Shown here in pieces: positions 17,335 to 29,200 of a DNA stretch of 64,000 nt (position 1 is its first letter; each line of letters opens with the position of its first letter). The stretch spans positions 1,188,196-1,252,195 of the forward strand of contig NZ_FMAT01000001.1 in NCBI RefSeq assembly GCF_900094805.1, in the 5' to 3' direction. The position numbers were made by a program, and so were the translations under genes. This DNA is from Arthrobacter sp. NIO-1057. GTDB taxonomy: Bacteria; Actinomycetota; Actinomycetes; Actinomycetales; Micrococcaceae. Below the pieces are notes generated by a model that made no database searches, had not been told where the DNA came from, and was given only the letters and a program-made list of their open reading frames with translations.

Positions 17335-20300
17335 CTACCGCTGTTCAGGATCCTGCGCTCCTGAATCCTTGGAAGAATCGGGCCCCTGTGCAGGATGCTG
17401 CGCAGGCTGGCCCCAAGGCAGTCGTGGCGCAGATGGCAAGTTAGCCGCTGATTGATCAACTGGTGGTTGCGCGGTTGATGGGCCCGCCCGATCAACCTTC
17501 ACTAGCTTGTAGACCGCTGCAATGATCAACCCCAGACCAATCAGCACCAGCCACAAGAACACCAATTCACGCAAGAACCACATCACGCTCAAGGTCAGGG
17601 CAATGGCGCCCCACCAGATAAACAGTCGCTGCCCTAATTTCAGTCCCCAGGCGATCAGGCATCCAAAGAAGAGCAACCCGATGATCTGCGCGATGGTGTT
17701 GGATTCGGCCAGGGCAGCAAAGAGCGTCATGTTGGCCGCGATGGATCCTGCGATGAGATACGCCCTCTCCAGGGAAGGATGAGCCTTGAGGTTGCGCCAG
17801 ATGACCAGCACTACCGCAGCCAAGCAGCAGTAGGCCATGATGCTGCTAAATTCTGGTTTGCCACTGATCCGCGAATAAGAGCTGAGAGCCAGCACGGCGC
17901 CCAGCACAATCAGCCCGTCCACCATATAGGCTTTGGCCCAGTCCGGTAGTTCGAAGAAGCACACCAGTACCCCCACACCAAAGATCAGGACCGCTCCCCC
18001 AATAATGCTCCAGCTGGCAACACCATCTACGTGCGCTAGGGCACCGGCGATCAGCAAAGCCAAGAGCATGCCGGCGAAGTAGATCCTTGACGCGGCGCCG
18101 AGTGGATCAGCATGTCGGTAATTCGCTGGCGGATAGTCCGGGGCTGGTTCTTTCATGCGCCCATGAGCCATGGCCAACAGGTAGAGCACGGCGCCTGTAG
18201 CGATAAGTGCCCACGAGATATCCATGGAATCCAGTACACGTAGTGAATCACCATCGCGAAGCTTGATCACCGCTTGCACGAGAGTCGCGGTAAGCATGAT
18301 GACCGAACCGAGAGCATACCAAGCACTCTTGCGAGTGATCACCAGCAGGGTCAAAGCCACGGCCAGGATAGCGTTGGCCGCCACCGCCCACCAAGTTTCA
18401 TTCTGCCACCATCCCGTGACCAGCGCTGGCAGGAAGATGGCCAGGGCAATGGCACTAGAGATGTGCCGCTGAGAACGCCAGCGCCATTCGGCCGCGATCG
18501 CGAGAAGCGCCATAACGAGTAAGAGTACGGCGGCAACCTGCTCGTTCCACCAACGAGATCGCAGCCATCCGCTCTGATCCGACATCACCGATGCTTGCAC
18601 GGTAATCACCACGATGATCGCCATGATCGGTGCGAAGAGATAATACTGCGCCCGGTGTGCCAGACCTGTGCGCTCTGCAATGAAAGCTGCGCACCCGTGG
18701 GTGCCGATGCACACGGCAGCTAAGAGAATCACACCACGGTCAGCCCAGCCTGCAAGCCATCCGTAGCCCAACACTGCAACAGGGATACCGATCAATAGGC
18801 CGATAGCGACCCAGCGCAATTCTTGTCTTAGTGGTTTGTGCTGTCGAATATTGATGAGCAGTCGAGTTAGCTGAGGGATACTCAGCGAGACGAGCAGTAA
18901 GGCGAAGCGTCCGTGAATGTCAAACTCCATGGACCGCGCAAACCACCACATCATCGAGCTAAAGAGCACCTGGGCAAGGCTCGCGTAGATAATCTTCCAA
19001 TTCTGATCATTGCTTCGGCGCACATGAACCAACAAATGCGCGAGCGCGCCAGTACCAATAACTAACGCGAACACCCATGCATCTCTTTCAAAGCTGAGCG
19101 CATAGAGTACCAACAGCGCCGATGCTTCGACCACCTTGATACTTTGCGCAGTGCGCCCAGACTGATGCTCGGGCGAGTGCAGGCGCCATCCACTGAGGAT
19201 CACCAACAAGGTCGTGATGCTCAGCGTGATGACAAACCACGGTAGGGAATTCAGCGTCAGGTAATCGAGGCGATCATAGGTGCCGCGCGCCGCGATGACC
19301 GAGAACTGCAGGTATCCCACGATCCCGATGGCTATCACGACCGAGGCGGCGATCCGCCACAACGTATGAATCCGTTTCACTCCGTCGCTAGCCAGGTTGG
19401 AGTTCAGCAGGACAATGACCCAGAGAATTTGTAGCACCAGAAGAACCGTGATCAGTCGTGCGCCCAACTCGCTACCCGTGGACAATGCCGGGAACGACTC
19501 GTGGATTGCCCCACCGAGCACACCGGCGGTAATCAACAACAATGCCCAACGAACATGTCCACAGATCTGCCGGAACAGGCCATCAGCGCGGTGATGCGCA
19601 AGGCTCAATCCAATGATCGCTAGGACAAAGAGCACCAAGGGCTGCCAGCCGTGCTGCTCCCTGCCGACCAGAACCACCAATGGCAGTGCGGAGATAACCA
19701 CCACTTCTGCCTTGGCTACCCGTAGGAGCCCAGGCAGGCACAGCAAGGCAAAAATAGGAAGCACGAGTAATCGCAGGACAGTTGATGTGGTCTCGTTAGC
19801 GAAGAAGCACGCGATAACCACGGAGACTAGTGCCAATCCCCAGAGCACTGAACGCTCTATTTGCAGGTGTCCTCGCGTCAATGGCATCCGTTTCCGATAG
19901 CCCTCGGAATAGAACAGCACGGCGACCGCCTGCAATCCAAAGACGAAAGCGAAGATCAGTGCGGTCGTGGTGTTAGACAATGCGAGGTAGTTGCAGGCCG
20001 CTAACACCATAAGTAAGAAGGTGAGGCGGGCCGCGAAGAATCGAAGTAGCCGTAGATTGCTCAACAGCCTCAAGGTGAGCAAGAGCTGAGCGGTGAGTAA
20101 TGCGAAGATCCAAAAGTAGTCGCGGCTTCGCAGAGACTCGAAGAGTATCAACGAAAGAACTACGACAAAAGCGGGCAGCAATTGTGCGGTGCCGAGAATA
20201 GCCTGGAAGAAAATCGAGTCTTGGATTTTCTTGCTTCGCACTGCCAAGAGCATGAGCACCACGGAGAGTAAAAGCAAGACCAGCATGTAGTTCAAGACTC

Positions 20301-21072
20301 CGCGCTGCATCGTGGTTGCTGATGCCAAGCCTGTACTGACCAGAATCAACACAGCCACCCAAGATAGGACTCGTGATTTCAGTTTGACGGTGGCATAGCC
20401 GACGGCCACCGTCCCAATCACGGAGAAGATCAGCCAAGTGCTTGGCCCAGAGATGTTCAAGGTGTTGTAGGTAGCGATGGCGCACAGCGGCAATAGAGCT
20501 AGCCCGGTACCGGCAAAGGCCGCTCCGGCCGGCCTGAGGGATGGCTTCACCGCGTAGGTGATTAGACCCCCGAGGTAGAACGCCACGGCAAGGAGGAAGA
20601 ACGCTACCAACTTGGCCACCGGTGGTAGCGCGAAACTTAGGAAGAGCGCCCCGGCAGCAACGATCATCAAGGCGGCCACGTAGAGCGTGATGTTGATATT
20701 GCGAAGTTCGCGTTCCCGCTTTGTCAGTACCTTGACTGGTTTCGCTTGAGTTTCGGGTCGCGATGCTGGGTTAGCCTGCTGTGGTACACCAATAACCGGA
20801 GGCTGCGCCGACGGCGCTCCGGCGATGTTGCTGGCGTCGGCTCCCGATGACTCTTGAAGTGGTACCCTCCCTAGCTCGCCGGGTGGAGCGTGCGTCAGTT
20901 GGCCGGTGCGACGTAAATAGTCATTGGCCGCTTCGTAGCCTTCTTGCCATGCTTCGCGCAAGCGTTGTGACGATGGCTCTGCTTGCTGTTGTGCGAGTTT
21001 GCGTCCGCGGGAGCGTCCAAAGAAGTATCCAGCAAGGGCCAGTACGATTACCAGCACAATCCAACCGATCAT
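17335..21072 (-). CDS. Giant polytopic membrane protein of unknown function
   Basis: The ATG at 21072 follows GGGGAG at eight bases and is better than the GTG at 21081. The 1245-residue product has one N-terminal helix (residues 1-20), a soluble linker with a Pro/Ala-rich tract to about residue 125, and then some thirty or more hydrophobic helices up to about residue 1190. A Pro/Gln-rich tail ends it. The first membrane block (RELRNINITLYVAALMIVAA) resembles the family annotated as SCO7613 C-terminal domain-containing membrane proteins in actinobacteria. No catalytic motif is evident and no partner gene is adjacent. The sequence shows no frameshift. Confidence 0.8.
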   Translation of the reverse strand: MIGWIVLVIVLALAGYFFGRSRGRKLAQQQAEPSSQRLREAWQEGYEAANDYLRRTGQLTHAPPGELGRVPLQESSGADASNIAGAPSAQPPVIGVPQQANPASRPETQAKPVKVLTKRERELRNINITLYVAALMIVAAGALFLSFALPPVAKLVAFFLLAVAFYLGGLITYAVKPSLRPAGAAFAGTGLALLPLCAIATYNTLNISGPSTWLIFSVIGTVAVGYATVKLKSRVLSWVAVLILVSTGLASATTMQRGVLNYMLVLLLLSVVLMLLAVRSKKIQDSIFFQAILGTAQLLPAFVVVLSLILFESLRSRDYFWIFALLTAQLLLTLRLLSNLRLLRFFAARLTFLLMVLAACNYLALSNTTTALIFAFVFGLQAVAVLFYSEGYRKRMPLTRGHLQIERSVLWGLALVSVVIACFFANETTSTVLRLLVLPIFALLCLPGLLRVAKAEVVVISALPLVVLVGREQHGWQPLVLFVLAIIGLSLAHHRADGLFRQICGHVRWALLLITAGVLGGAIHESFPALSTGSELGARLITVLLVLQILWVIVLLNSNLASDGVKRIHTLWRIAASVVIAIGIVGYLQFSVIAARGTYDRLDYLTLNSLPWFVITLSITTLLVILSGWRLHSPEHQSGRTAQSIKVVEASALLVLYALSFERDAWVFALVIGTGALAHLLVHVRRSNDQNWKIIYASLAQVLFSSMMWWFARSMEFDIHGRFALLLVSLSIPQLTRLLINIRQHKPLRQELRWVAIGLLIGIPVAVLGYGWLAGWADRGVILLAAVCIGTHGCAAFIAERTGLAHRAQYYLFAPIMAIIVVITVQASVMSDQSGWLRSRWWNEQVAAVLLLVMALLAIAAEWRWRSQRHISSAIALAIFLPALVTGWWQNETWWAVAANAILAVALTLLVITRKSAWYALGSVIMLTATLVQAVIKLRDGDSLRVLDSMDISWALIATGAVLYLLAMAHGRMKEPAPDYPPANYRHADPLGAASRIYFAGMLLALLIAGALAHVDGVASWSIIGGAVLIFGVGVLVCFFELPDWAKAYMVDGLIVLGAVLALSSYSRISGKPEFSSIMAYCCLAAVVLVIWRNLKAHPSLERAYLIAGSIAANMTLFAALAESNTIAQIIGLLFFGCLIAWGLKLGQRLFIWWGAIALTLSVMWFLRELVFLWLVLIGLGLIIAAVYKLVKVDRAGPSTAQPPVDQSAANLPSAPRLPWGQPAQHPAQGPDSSKDSGAQDPEQR

Positions 21073-21160
21073 TGAGCCCACTCCCCTAATGAATTTTTAG
21101 TGCGCCCTCCAATTAGACCAGCTTCTAGAAATATTCACTAGTTCAAGTTCGTTATTAAGC

Positions 21161-21197
21161 AAAAAAAATCCCCCCAGCACATAACTACTGGGGGGAA
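21161..21197 (-). terminator. Intrinsic terminator after tuf
   Basis: TCCCCCCAG and CTGGGGGGA form a nine-base stem around a ten-base loop. On the minus strand the stem is followed by eight T, from the A-run at 21161-21168. It lies about 40 bases past the tuf stop and ends the str operon. Confidence 0.93.
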
Positions 21198-21235
21198 TTC
21201 TTTGATCTCTACGGATCTAAATCATCAAGTAATGA

Positions 21236-22426
21236 CTACTTGGTGATCGAGGTGACCTTGCCCGAACCAACGGTGCGGCCGCCTTCGCGAATTGCGAAGC
21301 CGAGGCCCTCTTCCATAGCGATTGGCTGGATCAGCTCAACCGACATTTCGGTGTTGTCGCCTGGCATAACCATTTCGGTGCCCTCTGGGAGGGTGATAAC
21401 GCCGGTAACGTCGGTGGTGCGGAAGTAGAACTGCGGACGGTAGTTCGAGTAGAACGGGTTGTGACGTCCGCCTTCGTCCTTCGACAGGATGTAGACGTTA
21501 GCTTCGAAGTTGGTGTGTGGGGTGATGGAGCCTGGGGCTACAACAACCTGGCCACGCTCAACGTCGTCGCGCTTCAGACCGCGAAGCAGCAGACCACAGT
21601 TCTCGCCTGCCCATGCTTCGTCGAGCTGCTTGTGGAACATCTCGATACCGGTAACGGTGGTCTTCTGGATTGGGCGGATACCAACAATCTCAACTTCCGA
21701 GTTGATGGCAAGGGTGCCACGCTCGGCGCGACCGGTAACAACGGTACCGCGACCGGTGATGGTGAAGACGTCCTCGATTGGCATCAAGAATGGCTTGTCA
21801 CGGTCACGTACTGGGTCTGGGATGAAGCTGTCAGCAGCGTCCATCAGTTCCTCAACAGCTGCAACCCACTTTGCGTCGCCTTCCAGAGCCTTCAGGCCCG
21901 AAACGCGGATCACTGGTGCGTCGTCGCCATCGAAGCCCTGGGAGGACAGAAGTTCGCGAACTTCCATCTCCACGAGCTCGAGCAGCTCTTCGTCCTCAAC
22001 CATGTCGGACTTGTTCAGTGCGACCATCAGGGTAGGAACACCAACCTGGCGGGCCAGCAGAACGTGCTCGCGGGTCTGAGCCATTGGACCATCGGTAGCA
22101 GCAACCACGAGGATTGCGCCGTCCATCTGAGCAGCACCGGTGATCATGTTCTTGACATAGTCAGCGTGACCTGGAGCGTCAACGTGTGCGTAGTGACGCT
22201 TCTCGGTCTGGTACTCGATGTGCGAGATATTGATGGTAATACCGCGCTGGCGCTCTTCTGGAGCCGAGTCGATGTTAGCGAAGTCGCGCTGCTCGTTCAG
22301 GTCTGGGTACTTGTCAGCCAGAACCTTGGAGATCGCTGCAGTCAGAGTGGTCTTACCGTGGTCAACGTGACCGATGGTACCGATGTTGACGTGCGGCTTG
22401 TTGCGCTCGAACTTTGCCTTTGCCAC
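21236..22426 (-). CDS. tuf: Elongation factor Tu
   Basis: The 396-residue GTPase starts with GTG five bases after AGGAGG. G-domain motifs are GHVDHGKT (residues 19-26), the switch-[15 protein letters not shown] and NKSD; domains II and III follow, with VVTGRAERG in domain II. EF-Tu delivers aminoacyl-tRNA to the ribosome. It is the last gene of the str operon, 240 bases after fusA, and probably also has its own promoter in that gap. Kirromycin and elfamycin contact residues look ordinary. Confidence 0.98.
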   Translation of the reverse strand: MAKAKFERNKPHVNIGTIGHVDHGKTTLTAAISKVLADKYPDLNEQRDFANIDSAPEERQRGITINISHIEYQTEKRHYAHVDAPGHADYVKNMITGAAQMDGAILVVAATDGPMAQTREHVLLARQVGVPTLMVALNKSDMVEDEELLELVEMEVRELLSSQGFDGDDAPVIRVSGLKALEGDAKWVAAVEELMDAADSFIPDPVRDRDKPFLMPIEDVFTITGRGTVVTGRAERGTLAINSEVEIVGIRPIQKTTVTGIEMFHKQLDEAWAGENCGLLLRGLKRDDVERGQVVVAPGSITPHTNFEANVYILSKDEGGRHNPFYSNYRPQFYFRTTDVTGVITLPEGTEMVMPGDNTEMSVELIQPIAMEEGLGFAIREGGRTVGSGKVTSITK

Positions 22427-22667
22427 AAGTTCCTCCTAGAAACATTTACAGAAGACTTTTTTCGTCTGCGCGGTTCGCAAACGAACTTCAATTAGTCTAC
22501 TGGGGGCGTGGATAATTTTGGAAATTTCGGTCCTCTGCGGGCCTGCATGTGATGCAAATCCCTCGTTGGCCGTTTGCGGGGCCAGCCTCAATGGCGTTGA
22601 AGCTGGCTCCGCGATCGGCCACTTCCCCACAATGGGGGTCACGGCCAAGTTTGTTGTTCCGAAGCGA
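22427..22667 (-). promoter_or_regulatory. fusA-tuf intergenic region with stem structures
   Basis: The 241-base gap holds inverted repeats, GCCAGC/GCTGGC (about 22579-22607) and CCCCACAATGGGG nested within GGCC arms (about 22617-22649). Their place after fusA suggests a partial terminator or processing site, with a tuf promoter downstream. No clear -10/-35 pair could be fixed by eye. Confidence 0.4.
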
Positions 22668-24782
22668 TTACTCGCCGCGGGACTTCTGGACGATCTCGTC
22701 GGCAACTGCCTTCGGGACCTCAGAGTAGCTGTCGAAGGTCATCGAGTAAACTGCACGACCCTGAGTCTTCGAACGCAGGTCACCAATGTAACCAAACATC
22801 TCGGACAGTGGAACGCCAGCCTTGATGACCTTGACGCCTGCGGCATCGGACATCTCGGTGATCGAACCGCGGCGGGAGTTCAGGTCGCCGATAACGTCGC
22901 CCATGTACTCTTCCGGGGTGCGAACTTCAACGCTCATCAGTGGTTCAAGCAGAACAGGGTTAGCGCGGCGTGCGCCTTCCTTGAATACCTGGGAACCAGC
23001 GATCTTGAAGGCCATTTCCGAGGAGTCAACGTCGTGGTAAGCACCATCGATGAGGGTTGCCTTCACGCCGACCAGTGGGTAACCAGCCAAGATGCCGTAC
23101 TGCATTGCTTCCTGGATACCTGCGTCAACGGATGGGATGTATTCACGAGGCACACGACCACCGGTAACGGCGTTCTTGAACTCGTAGGTTACGCCATCGA
23201 CAACTTCCAGAGGCTCGAACGAGACCTGGACCTTTGCGAACTGACCCGAACCACCGGTCTGCTTCTTGTGGGTGAAGTCAACCTTCTCCACAGCCTTCTT
23301 GATGGTTTCGCGGTAAGCAACCTGTGGCTTACCAACGTTTGCTTCCACGCGGAATTCGCGCTTCATGCGGTCAACCAGGATGTCGAGGTGAAGCTCGCCC
23401 ATGCCGCCGATTTCGGTCTGGCCGGTGTCTTCGTTCAACGAAACGGTGAAGGTTGGATCTTCTGCAGACAGCTTCTGAATAGCGGTCGACAGCTTCTCCT
23501 GGTCACCCTTGGTCTTTGGTTCGATAGCCACGAAGATCACTGGATCTGGGAAGCTCATCGACTCAAGAACGATTGGGTTCGCTGGATCGCACAGGGTGTC
23601 ACCGGTGGTGGTGTCCTTCAGGCCGATGACAGCGTAGATGTGACCTGCGTGGATCTCTTCTACCGGATTCTCCTTGTTGGAGTGCATCTGGAAGAGCTTG
23701 CCAACGCGTTCCTTCTTCTGCTTGGTGGAGTTCAGCAGCTGAGCGCCGGACTCTACCTTGCCGGAGTAAACGCGGATGAAGTTGAGCTGACCGAAGAATG
23801 GGTGAGCAGCAATCTTGAAAGCCAGTGCCGAGAATGGTGCATCCTCGGAAGGCTCGCGGGTGAGCTCGATTTCTTCGTTCTTTGGATCGTGACCGACCAT
23901 AGCGCCAACATCCAGTGGGGATGGCAGGTATTCAATCACAGCGTCGAGCATTGGCTGCACGCCGCGGTTCTTGAAGGCCGAACCACAGAATACTGGGTAA
24001 GCTTCGGAGTTCACGGTCAGCTTGCGGATGCCAGCCTTGAGTTCGTCGATGGTGATTTCTTCACCTTCGAGGTACTTTTCCATGAGCTCTTCGGAAGCCT
24101 CGGCAACATCTTCAACCAGCTTGGCGCGGTACTCTTCAGCACGCTCAACCAAGTCGGCAGGGATTTCGCGGGTTTCGTAAGCAGCACCCATGGTGACGTC
24201 GCCCTTGGCGTCGCCTTCCCAAACGAATGCCTTCATGCTCAGCAGGTCTACAACGCCGGTGAACTCGGACTCGGAGCCGATTGGCAGCTGCATAACCAGC
24301 GGCTTGGCACCAAGGCGCTTGATGATGGTGTCTACGGTGAAGTAGAAGTCAGCGCCCAGCTTGTCCATCTTGTTGACGAAGCAGATACGAGGAACGTTGT
24401 ACTTGTCAGCCTGGCGCCAAACGGTCTCAGACTGAGGCTCAACGCCTTCCTTGCCGTCGAATACAGCAACGGCGCCATCGAGCACGCGCAGCGAGCGCTC
24501 CACCTCAACGGTGAAGTCAACGTGGCCGGGGGTGTCGATGATGTTGATCTGGTTCTTGTTCCAGAAGCAAGTCACGGCCGCGGAGGTAATGGTGATACCG
24601 CGTTCCTTTTCCTGCTCCATCCAGTCGGTGGTCGACGCACCATCGTGGGTCTCACCGAGCTTGTGGTTCACACCCGTGTAGAAAAGGATGCGCTCAGTAG
24701 TAGTGGTCTTACCGGCATCAATGTGGGCCATGATACCGATATTGCGGACCTTGTTCAGGTCAGTAAGCACGTCCTGTGCCAC
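22668..24782 (-). CDS. fusA: Elongation factor G
   Basis: The 704-residue translocase starts with GTG behind GGAG. G motifs are AHIDAGKTT (residues 19-27), [16 protein letters not shown] and NKMDK. Domains II to V follow, with [11 protein letters not shown] in domain III and the IV domain near residue 500. EF-G drives translocation and, with RRF, ribosome recycling. It lies 69 bases after rpsG in the str operon. Length is normal and no fusidic-acid resistance change was searched for beyond these motifs. Confidence 0.98.
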   Translation of the reverse strand: MAQDVLTDLNKVRNIGIMAHIDAGKTTTTERILFYTGVNHKLGETHDGASTTDWMEQEKERGITITSAAVTCFWNKNQINIIDTPGHVDFTVEVERSLRVLDGAVAVFDGKEGVEPQSETVWRQADKYNVPRICFVNKMDKLGADFYFTVDTIIKRLGAKPLVMQLPIGSESEFTGVVDLLSMKAFVWEGDAKGDVTMGAAYETREIPADLVERAEEYRAKLVEDVAEASEELMEKYLEGEEITIDELKAGIRKLTVNSEAYPVFCGSAFKNRGVQPMLDAVIEYLPSPLDVGAMVGHDPKNEEIELTREPSEDAPFSALAFKIAAHPFFGQLNFIRVYSGKVESGAQLLNSTKQKKERVGKLFQMHSNKENPVEEIHAGHIYAVIGLKDTTTGDTLCDPANPIVLESMSFPDPVIFVAIEPKTKGDQEKLSTAIQKLSAEDPTFTVSLNEDTGQTEIGGMGELHLDILVDRMKREFRVEANVGKPQVAYRETIKKAVEKVDFTHKKQTGGSGQFAKVQVSFEPLEVVDGVTYEFKNAVTGGRVPREYIPSVDAGIQEAMQYGILAGYPLVGVKATLIDGAYHDVDSSEMAFKIAGSQVFKEGARRANPVLLEPLMSVEVRTPEEYMGDVIGDLNSRRGSITEMSDAAGVKVIKAGVPLSEMFGYIGDLRSKTQGRAVYSMTFDSYSEVPKAVADEIVQKSRGE

Positions 24783-24851
24783 GTTGTCTCCCTAAAAGGT
24801 GAGGCAGGGAATGCTGGGCATCGGTTGATGCCCAGCATGTCCGAGCATTTC

Positions 24852-25322
24852 TTACCAGCGGTAGTGTGCGAAGGCCTTGTTGGACTCGGCCATCTTGTGA
24901 GTGTCTTCGCGACGCTTCACAGCGGCACCCAGACCGTTCGATGCATCCAAGATCTCGTTCATCAAACGTTCGATCATGGTCTTCTCGCGGCGAGCCTTCG
25001 AGTAGCCAACCAACCAGCGCAGAGCCAGTGCGGTTGCACGGCCTGGCTTTACCTCTACAGGAACCTGGTAGGTCGCGCCACCGACACGGCGGGAACGAAC
25101 CTCAAGGGCTGGACGGATGTTGTCCATAGCCTTCTTGAGGGTCGATACAGCGTCGGTACCGGACTTTGCAGCGGCACCTTCGAGTGCACCGTAAACAATG
25201 CGCTCTGCAGTGGACTTCTTGCCGTCGACGAGAACCTTGTTGATCAGCTGGGTGACCAATGGGGATTCGAAGACTGGATCAGAAACTAGTGGGCGCTTTG
25301 GCGCCGGACCCTTACGAGGCAT
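24852..25322 (-). CDS. rpsG: 30S ribosomal protein S7
   Basis: The 156-residue protein begins [20 protein letters not shown] and contains the S7 signature [21 protein letters not shown]7 nucleates assembly of the 30S head and lies at the mRNA exit. Its ATG overlaps the rpsL stop by one base. In E. coli S7 regulates the str operon; no equivalent site was found in the gap between rpsL and rpsG because there is none. Confidence 0.98.
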   Translation of the reverse strand: MPRKGPAPKRPLVSDPVFESPLVTQLINKVLVDGKKSTAERIVYGALEGAAAKSGTDAVSTLKKAMDNIRPALEVRSRRVGGATYQVPVEVKPGRATALALRWLVGYSKARREKTMIERLMNEILDASNGLGAAVKRREDTHKMAESNKAFAHYRW

Positions 25323-25696
25323 TACTTACCATCCTTCTTTGCACCGTAGCGGGAACGAGCCTGCTTACGATCCTTCACACCCTGGGTATCCAGAGCACCA
25401 CGTACAATCTTGTAGCGAACACCTGGAAGGTCCTTTACACGACCACCGCGAACGAGCACGATGGAGTGTTCCTGCAGGTTGTGTCCGACACCTGGAATGT
25501 AAGCGGTAACTTCGACGCCACCGGCAAGGCGCACACGTGCGACCTTACGCAGAGCCGAGTTTGGCTTCTTTGGGGTGGTGGTGTACACACGGGTGCATAC
25601 GCCACGGCGCATTGGGTTGCCCTTCAGGGCAGGGGCCTTGGTCTTGACGACCTTAGGCGAGCGGCCCTTACGGACCAGCTGCTGAATAGTAGGCAC
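25322..25696 (-). CDS. rpsL: 30S ribosomal protein S12
   Basis: The 124-residue protein has the conserved [11 protein letters not shown] (Lys43 and Lys44 region) and VKDLPGVRY (Lys88). Both lysines whose replacement gives streptomycin resistance are wild type, so the strain should be sensitive at this locus. S12 secures decoding accuracy. It is the first gene of rpsL-rpsG-fusA-tuf and has a structured upstream region. Confidence 0.98.
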   Translation of the reverse strand: MPTIQQLVRKGRSPKVVKTKAPALKGNPMRRGVCTRVYTTTPKKPNSALRKVARVRLAGGVEVTAYIPGVGHNLQEHSIVLVRGGRVKDLPGVRYKIVRGALDTQGVKDRKQARSRYGAKKDGK

Positions 25697-26187
25697 TTTC
25701 GTGTCCTTCCATTGTCTAAGTTTGTCGGCACCACGTCATAAGCACTGTTGCCTAGTAGAGTTTCGGTGCTTCGATCATGGAGCTAGCTGCTTGCTTTACC
25801 GCTCTACTAGAATCTAAAAGTCCCTAGGCGTGCGAAAGTGTGGCATTCGTTGCGCAACCTACCCGCAACCCGGACTGTGTCCATTTTGCCACACATAAAA
25901 CAATTACTTTCAGTCTAGCATTAATCCGCCGACCCACCATCTCCAGTAACCGAAATCACCGTTGATGCCCGGGCTCACCCTTCGCAATGTTGGCTAAACG
26001 ATCTCGCCCCTTGACGCTATCGCGCATTGCTGAACGGGGTCCAACACTAAGATGACTGGCACCTGAACCTGTGGGGTGTCGCCACTCCCCCAACGTACAT
26101 AACGATCACGACTAAGCTTCTAGTTGTTTTATCTCTCAGGAGAGTATTCATCTAGTAATGATCATGCGGAGGATTAGTGGTTAAACG
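25697..26187 (-). promoter_or_regulatory. rpsL upstream region with long-range inverted repeat
   Basis: No gene is seen in these 490 bases, which carry the str operon promoter and leader. CTAGTAGAG (25752-25760) and its complement CTCTACTAG (25802-25810) could pair around a 41-base loop that holds its own palindrome (GAGCTAGCT region). A minus-strand TAGACT at about 25915-25920 is a possible -10 box without a good -35. The positions relative to a start site are unknown. Confidence 0.45.
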
Positions 26188-26227
26188 CCCAACGCCTGCC
26201 CACACAAGTGTGTGGGCAGGCGTTGGG
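26188..26227 (-). terminator. Terminator after rpoC
   Basis: A perfect 19-base stem (26188-26206 with 26209-26227) around a two-base loop, CCCAACGCCTGCC opening it, lies 30 bases past the rpoC stop. Its minus-strand exit is GTTTAAC, moderately T-rich. It separates rpoBC from the str operon promoter. Confidence 0.85.
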
Positions 26228-26256
26228 TCAACTACCTAACGGCGTTCGTTCCGGTT

Positions 26257-29200
26257 TTAGCGGAAGTCCGAACCGTGGTCGTAGTCGTCCATCGAGATGG
26301 CACGGAATTCAGGCGATAGCCCGCCTTCCAGTGCATCGTCGTACAGACCCGAGGAGAAGGCCGAGGTGCCGGTGAACAAAGTTGCCTTTGCTTCATCGGT
26401 TGGCTCGACGGCGACCTGGGTGTAGCGATCCAGACCGGTACCGGCCGGGATCAGCTTACCGATGATCACGTTCTCCTTCAGACCGCGCAGCGGATCTTCC
26501 TTACCTTCCATCGCAGCCTGAGTCAGGACGCGGGTGGTTTCCTGGAAGGAAGCAGCCGACAGCCATGAATCGGTAGCCAGCGAGGCCTTGGTAATACCCA
26601 TCATCTCGTCACGGCCGGCAGCTGGACGCTTGCCTTCCGAGACAGCCTTGCGGTTCGCAGCGGTGAAGCGCGAACGGTCGGCCAACTCGCCTGGCAGCAA
26701 GTCAGTTTCGCCGGACTCGATCACGGTGACGCGACGCAGCATCTGGCGGACGATAACTTCCACGTGCTTATCGTGGATGCCTACACCCTGAGACTGGTAC
26801 ACATCCTGAACCTCGCGGACCAGGAACTTCTGTGCTTCACGTGGGCCGAGGACTCGAAGAACCTGCTTCGGATCCAAGGTACCGGAGGTGAGCTGGGTAC
26901 CGGCAACGATGTTCTGGCCTTCCTCAACCAACAGGCGAGCACGACGCAGAACCGGGTAGGCCTGCTTCTCGTCGCCGTTGTCTGGGGTCACCACAACGCG
27001 CAGCTGCTTCTCGTCGTCCTCGATCGACACGCGACCGGTGACCTCGGACATCGGAGCCACACCCTTAGGGGTACGGGCTTCGAAGAGTTCCTGAATACGA
27101 GGCAGACCCTGGGTGATATCGTCAGCCGATGCCACACCACCGGTGTGGAAGGTACGCATGGTCAGCTGGGTACCAGGCTCACCGATGGACTGTGCAGCGA
27201 TAATGCCTACAGCCTCACCAATGTCCACGGTCTTGCCGCTGGCCAGCGAACGGCCGTAGCACAGTGCACAGGTTCCCACTGCCGAGTCACAGGTCAGTAC
27301 GGAGCGAACGCGGATTTCATCCACGCCTGCAGCGTACAGTTCGTCGATCAGTACGTCGCCTACATCCGAACCGGCGGTAGCCAATACGGTGCCTTCAGCG
27401 TTCTTGACGTCTGCAGCCAGCGTACGGGTGTAAGCCGAGTTCTCAACGGTTTCGTGCTTCACACGGATGCCAGCTGAGTTATCAGCAATAGCAACGGTCA
27501 AGCCGCGCTTGGTACCGCAGTCCTCTTCGCGGACGATAACGTCCTGCGAAACGTCAACCAGACGACGGGTCAGGTAACCCGAGTTTGCGGTCTTCAGTGC
27601 GGTATCGGCCAGACCCTTACGGGCACCGTGGGTAGCGATGAAGTACTCCAGAACCGACAGGCCTTCACGGTAGGAAGACTTGATCGGGCGAGGAATAATT
27701 TCACCCTTAGGGTTGGACACCAGACCACGAATACCGGCAATCTGACGCAATTGCAGGTAGTTACCACGAGCCTTGGAAGTCACCATGCGGTTAATGGTGT
27801 TCAGTTCTTCCATGCCGTTCTTCATGGCCTCGGCAACCTCGTCGGTAGCCTTGGTCCAAATGTCGATCAGGTCCTGACGACGTTCGGTATCTGCAATCAG
27901 ACCCTTGTCGTAGGAAGCCTGCACCTTCGCGGCACGTTCCTCGTATGGTGCAAGGATCGCGGCCTTGTCCATGTTCGAGGTAATGTCCGAGATTGCCACG
28001 GTGACACCCGAGCGGGTCGACCAGTAGAAACCGGCGTCCTTCAGGTTATCCAAGGTGGCTGCAGCAATGACCTTCGGGTAGCGCTCTGCCAGATCGTTGA
28101 CGATCTCCGAGAGTGCATCCTTACCGGCAACGGTGGCTACCCATGGGTAGTCCGCAGGCAGGGTGTCGTTGAACAGTACCTGACCCAGCGAGGTGTCCAG
28201 CAGTGCTGGGGTACCTGGCTCCCAGCCCTCAGGGGCTGGCTGGTCTGCGGAAGGAACAAAGTTCTCCACGCGGACCTTGATCGGTGCGTTCAGGTGCAGT
28301 TCGCCCAGGTCCTTGGCCATGATGGCTTCAGAAACGGTCGAGAACACGCGGCCAGCGCCAACCTCATGAGCACGCTTGGTGGTCAAGTGGTGCAGACCGA
28401 TGATCATATCCTGCGAAGGCTGTGCCACTGGGCGACCATCGGAAGGCTTCAAGATATTGTGCGAGGACAGCATCAAGATGCGAGCTTCAGCCTGTGCTTC
28501 TGGGCTCAGCGGCAGGTGGACTGCCATCTGGTCACCGTCGAAGTCAGCGTTGAACGCGCCACAAACCAATGGGTGCAGCTGCAGAGCCTTACCTTCAATG
28601 AGCTGTGGTTCGAAGGCCTGGATACCCAATCGGTGCAGGGTTGGTGCACGGTTGAGCAGTACCGGGTGCTCGGTGATGATCTCTTCGAGAACGTCCCAAA
28701 CCTGTGGACGGTAACGCTCGACCATACGCTTAGCCGACTTGATGTTCTGTGCGTGGTTGAGGTCAACCAGGCGCTTCATCACGAAAGGCTTGAAGAGCTC
28801 CAGAGCCATCTGCTTAGGCAGACCACACTGGTGCAGCTTCAGCTGCGGGCCAACCACGATAACCGAACGGCCCGAGTAGTCAACGCGCTTACCGAGCAGG
28901 TTCTGACGGAAACGACCCTGCTTACCCTTGAGCATGTCGCTCAGGGACTTCAGCGGACGGTTACCTGGACCGGTGACCGGACGGCCACGGCGGCCGTTGT
29001 CGAACAGCGAGTCAACAGCTTCCTGCATCATGCGCTTTTCGTTGTTCACGATGATCTCAGGTGCACCAAGATCCAGCAGACGCTTAAGGCGGTTGTTGCG
29101 GTTGATCACTCGGCGGTACAGGTCGTTCAGGTCCGAGGTAGCGAAACGGCCACCGTCGAGCTGAACCATTGGGCGCAGTTCTGGCGGGATCACTGGAACG

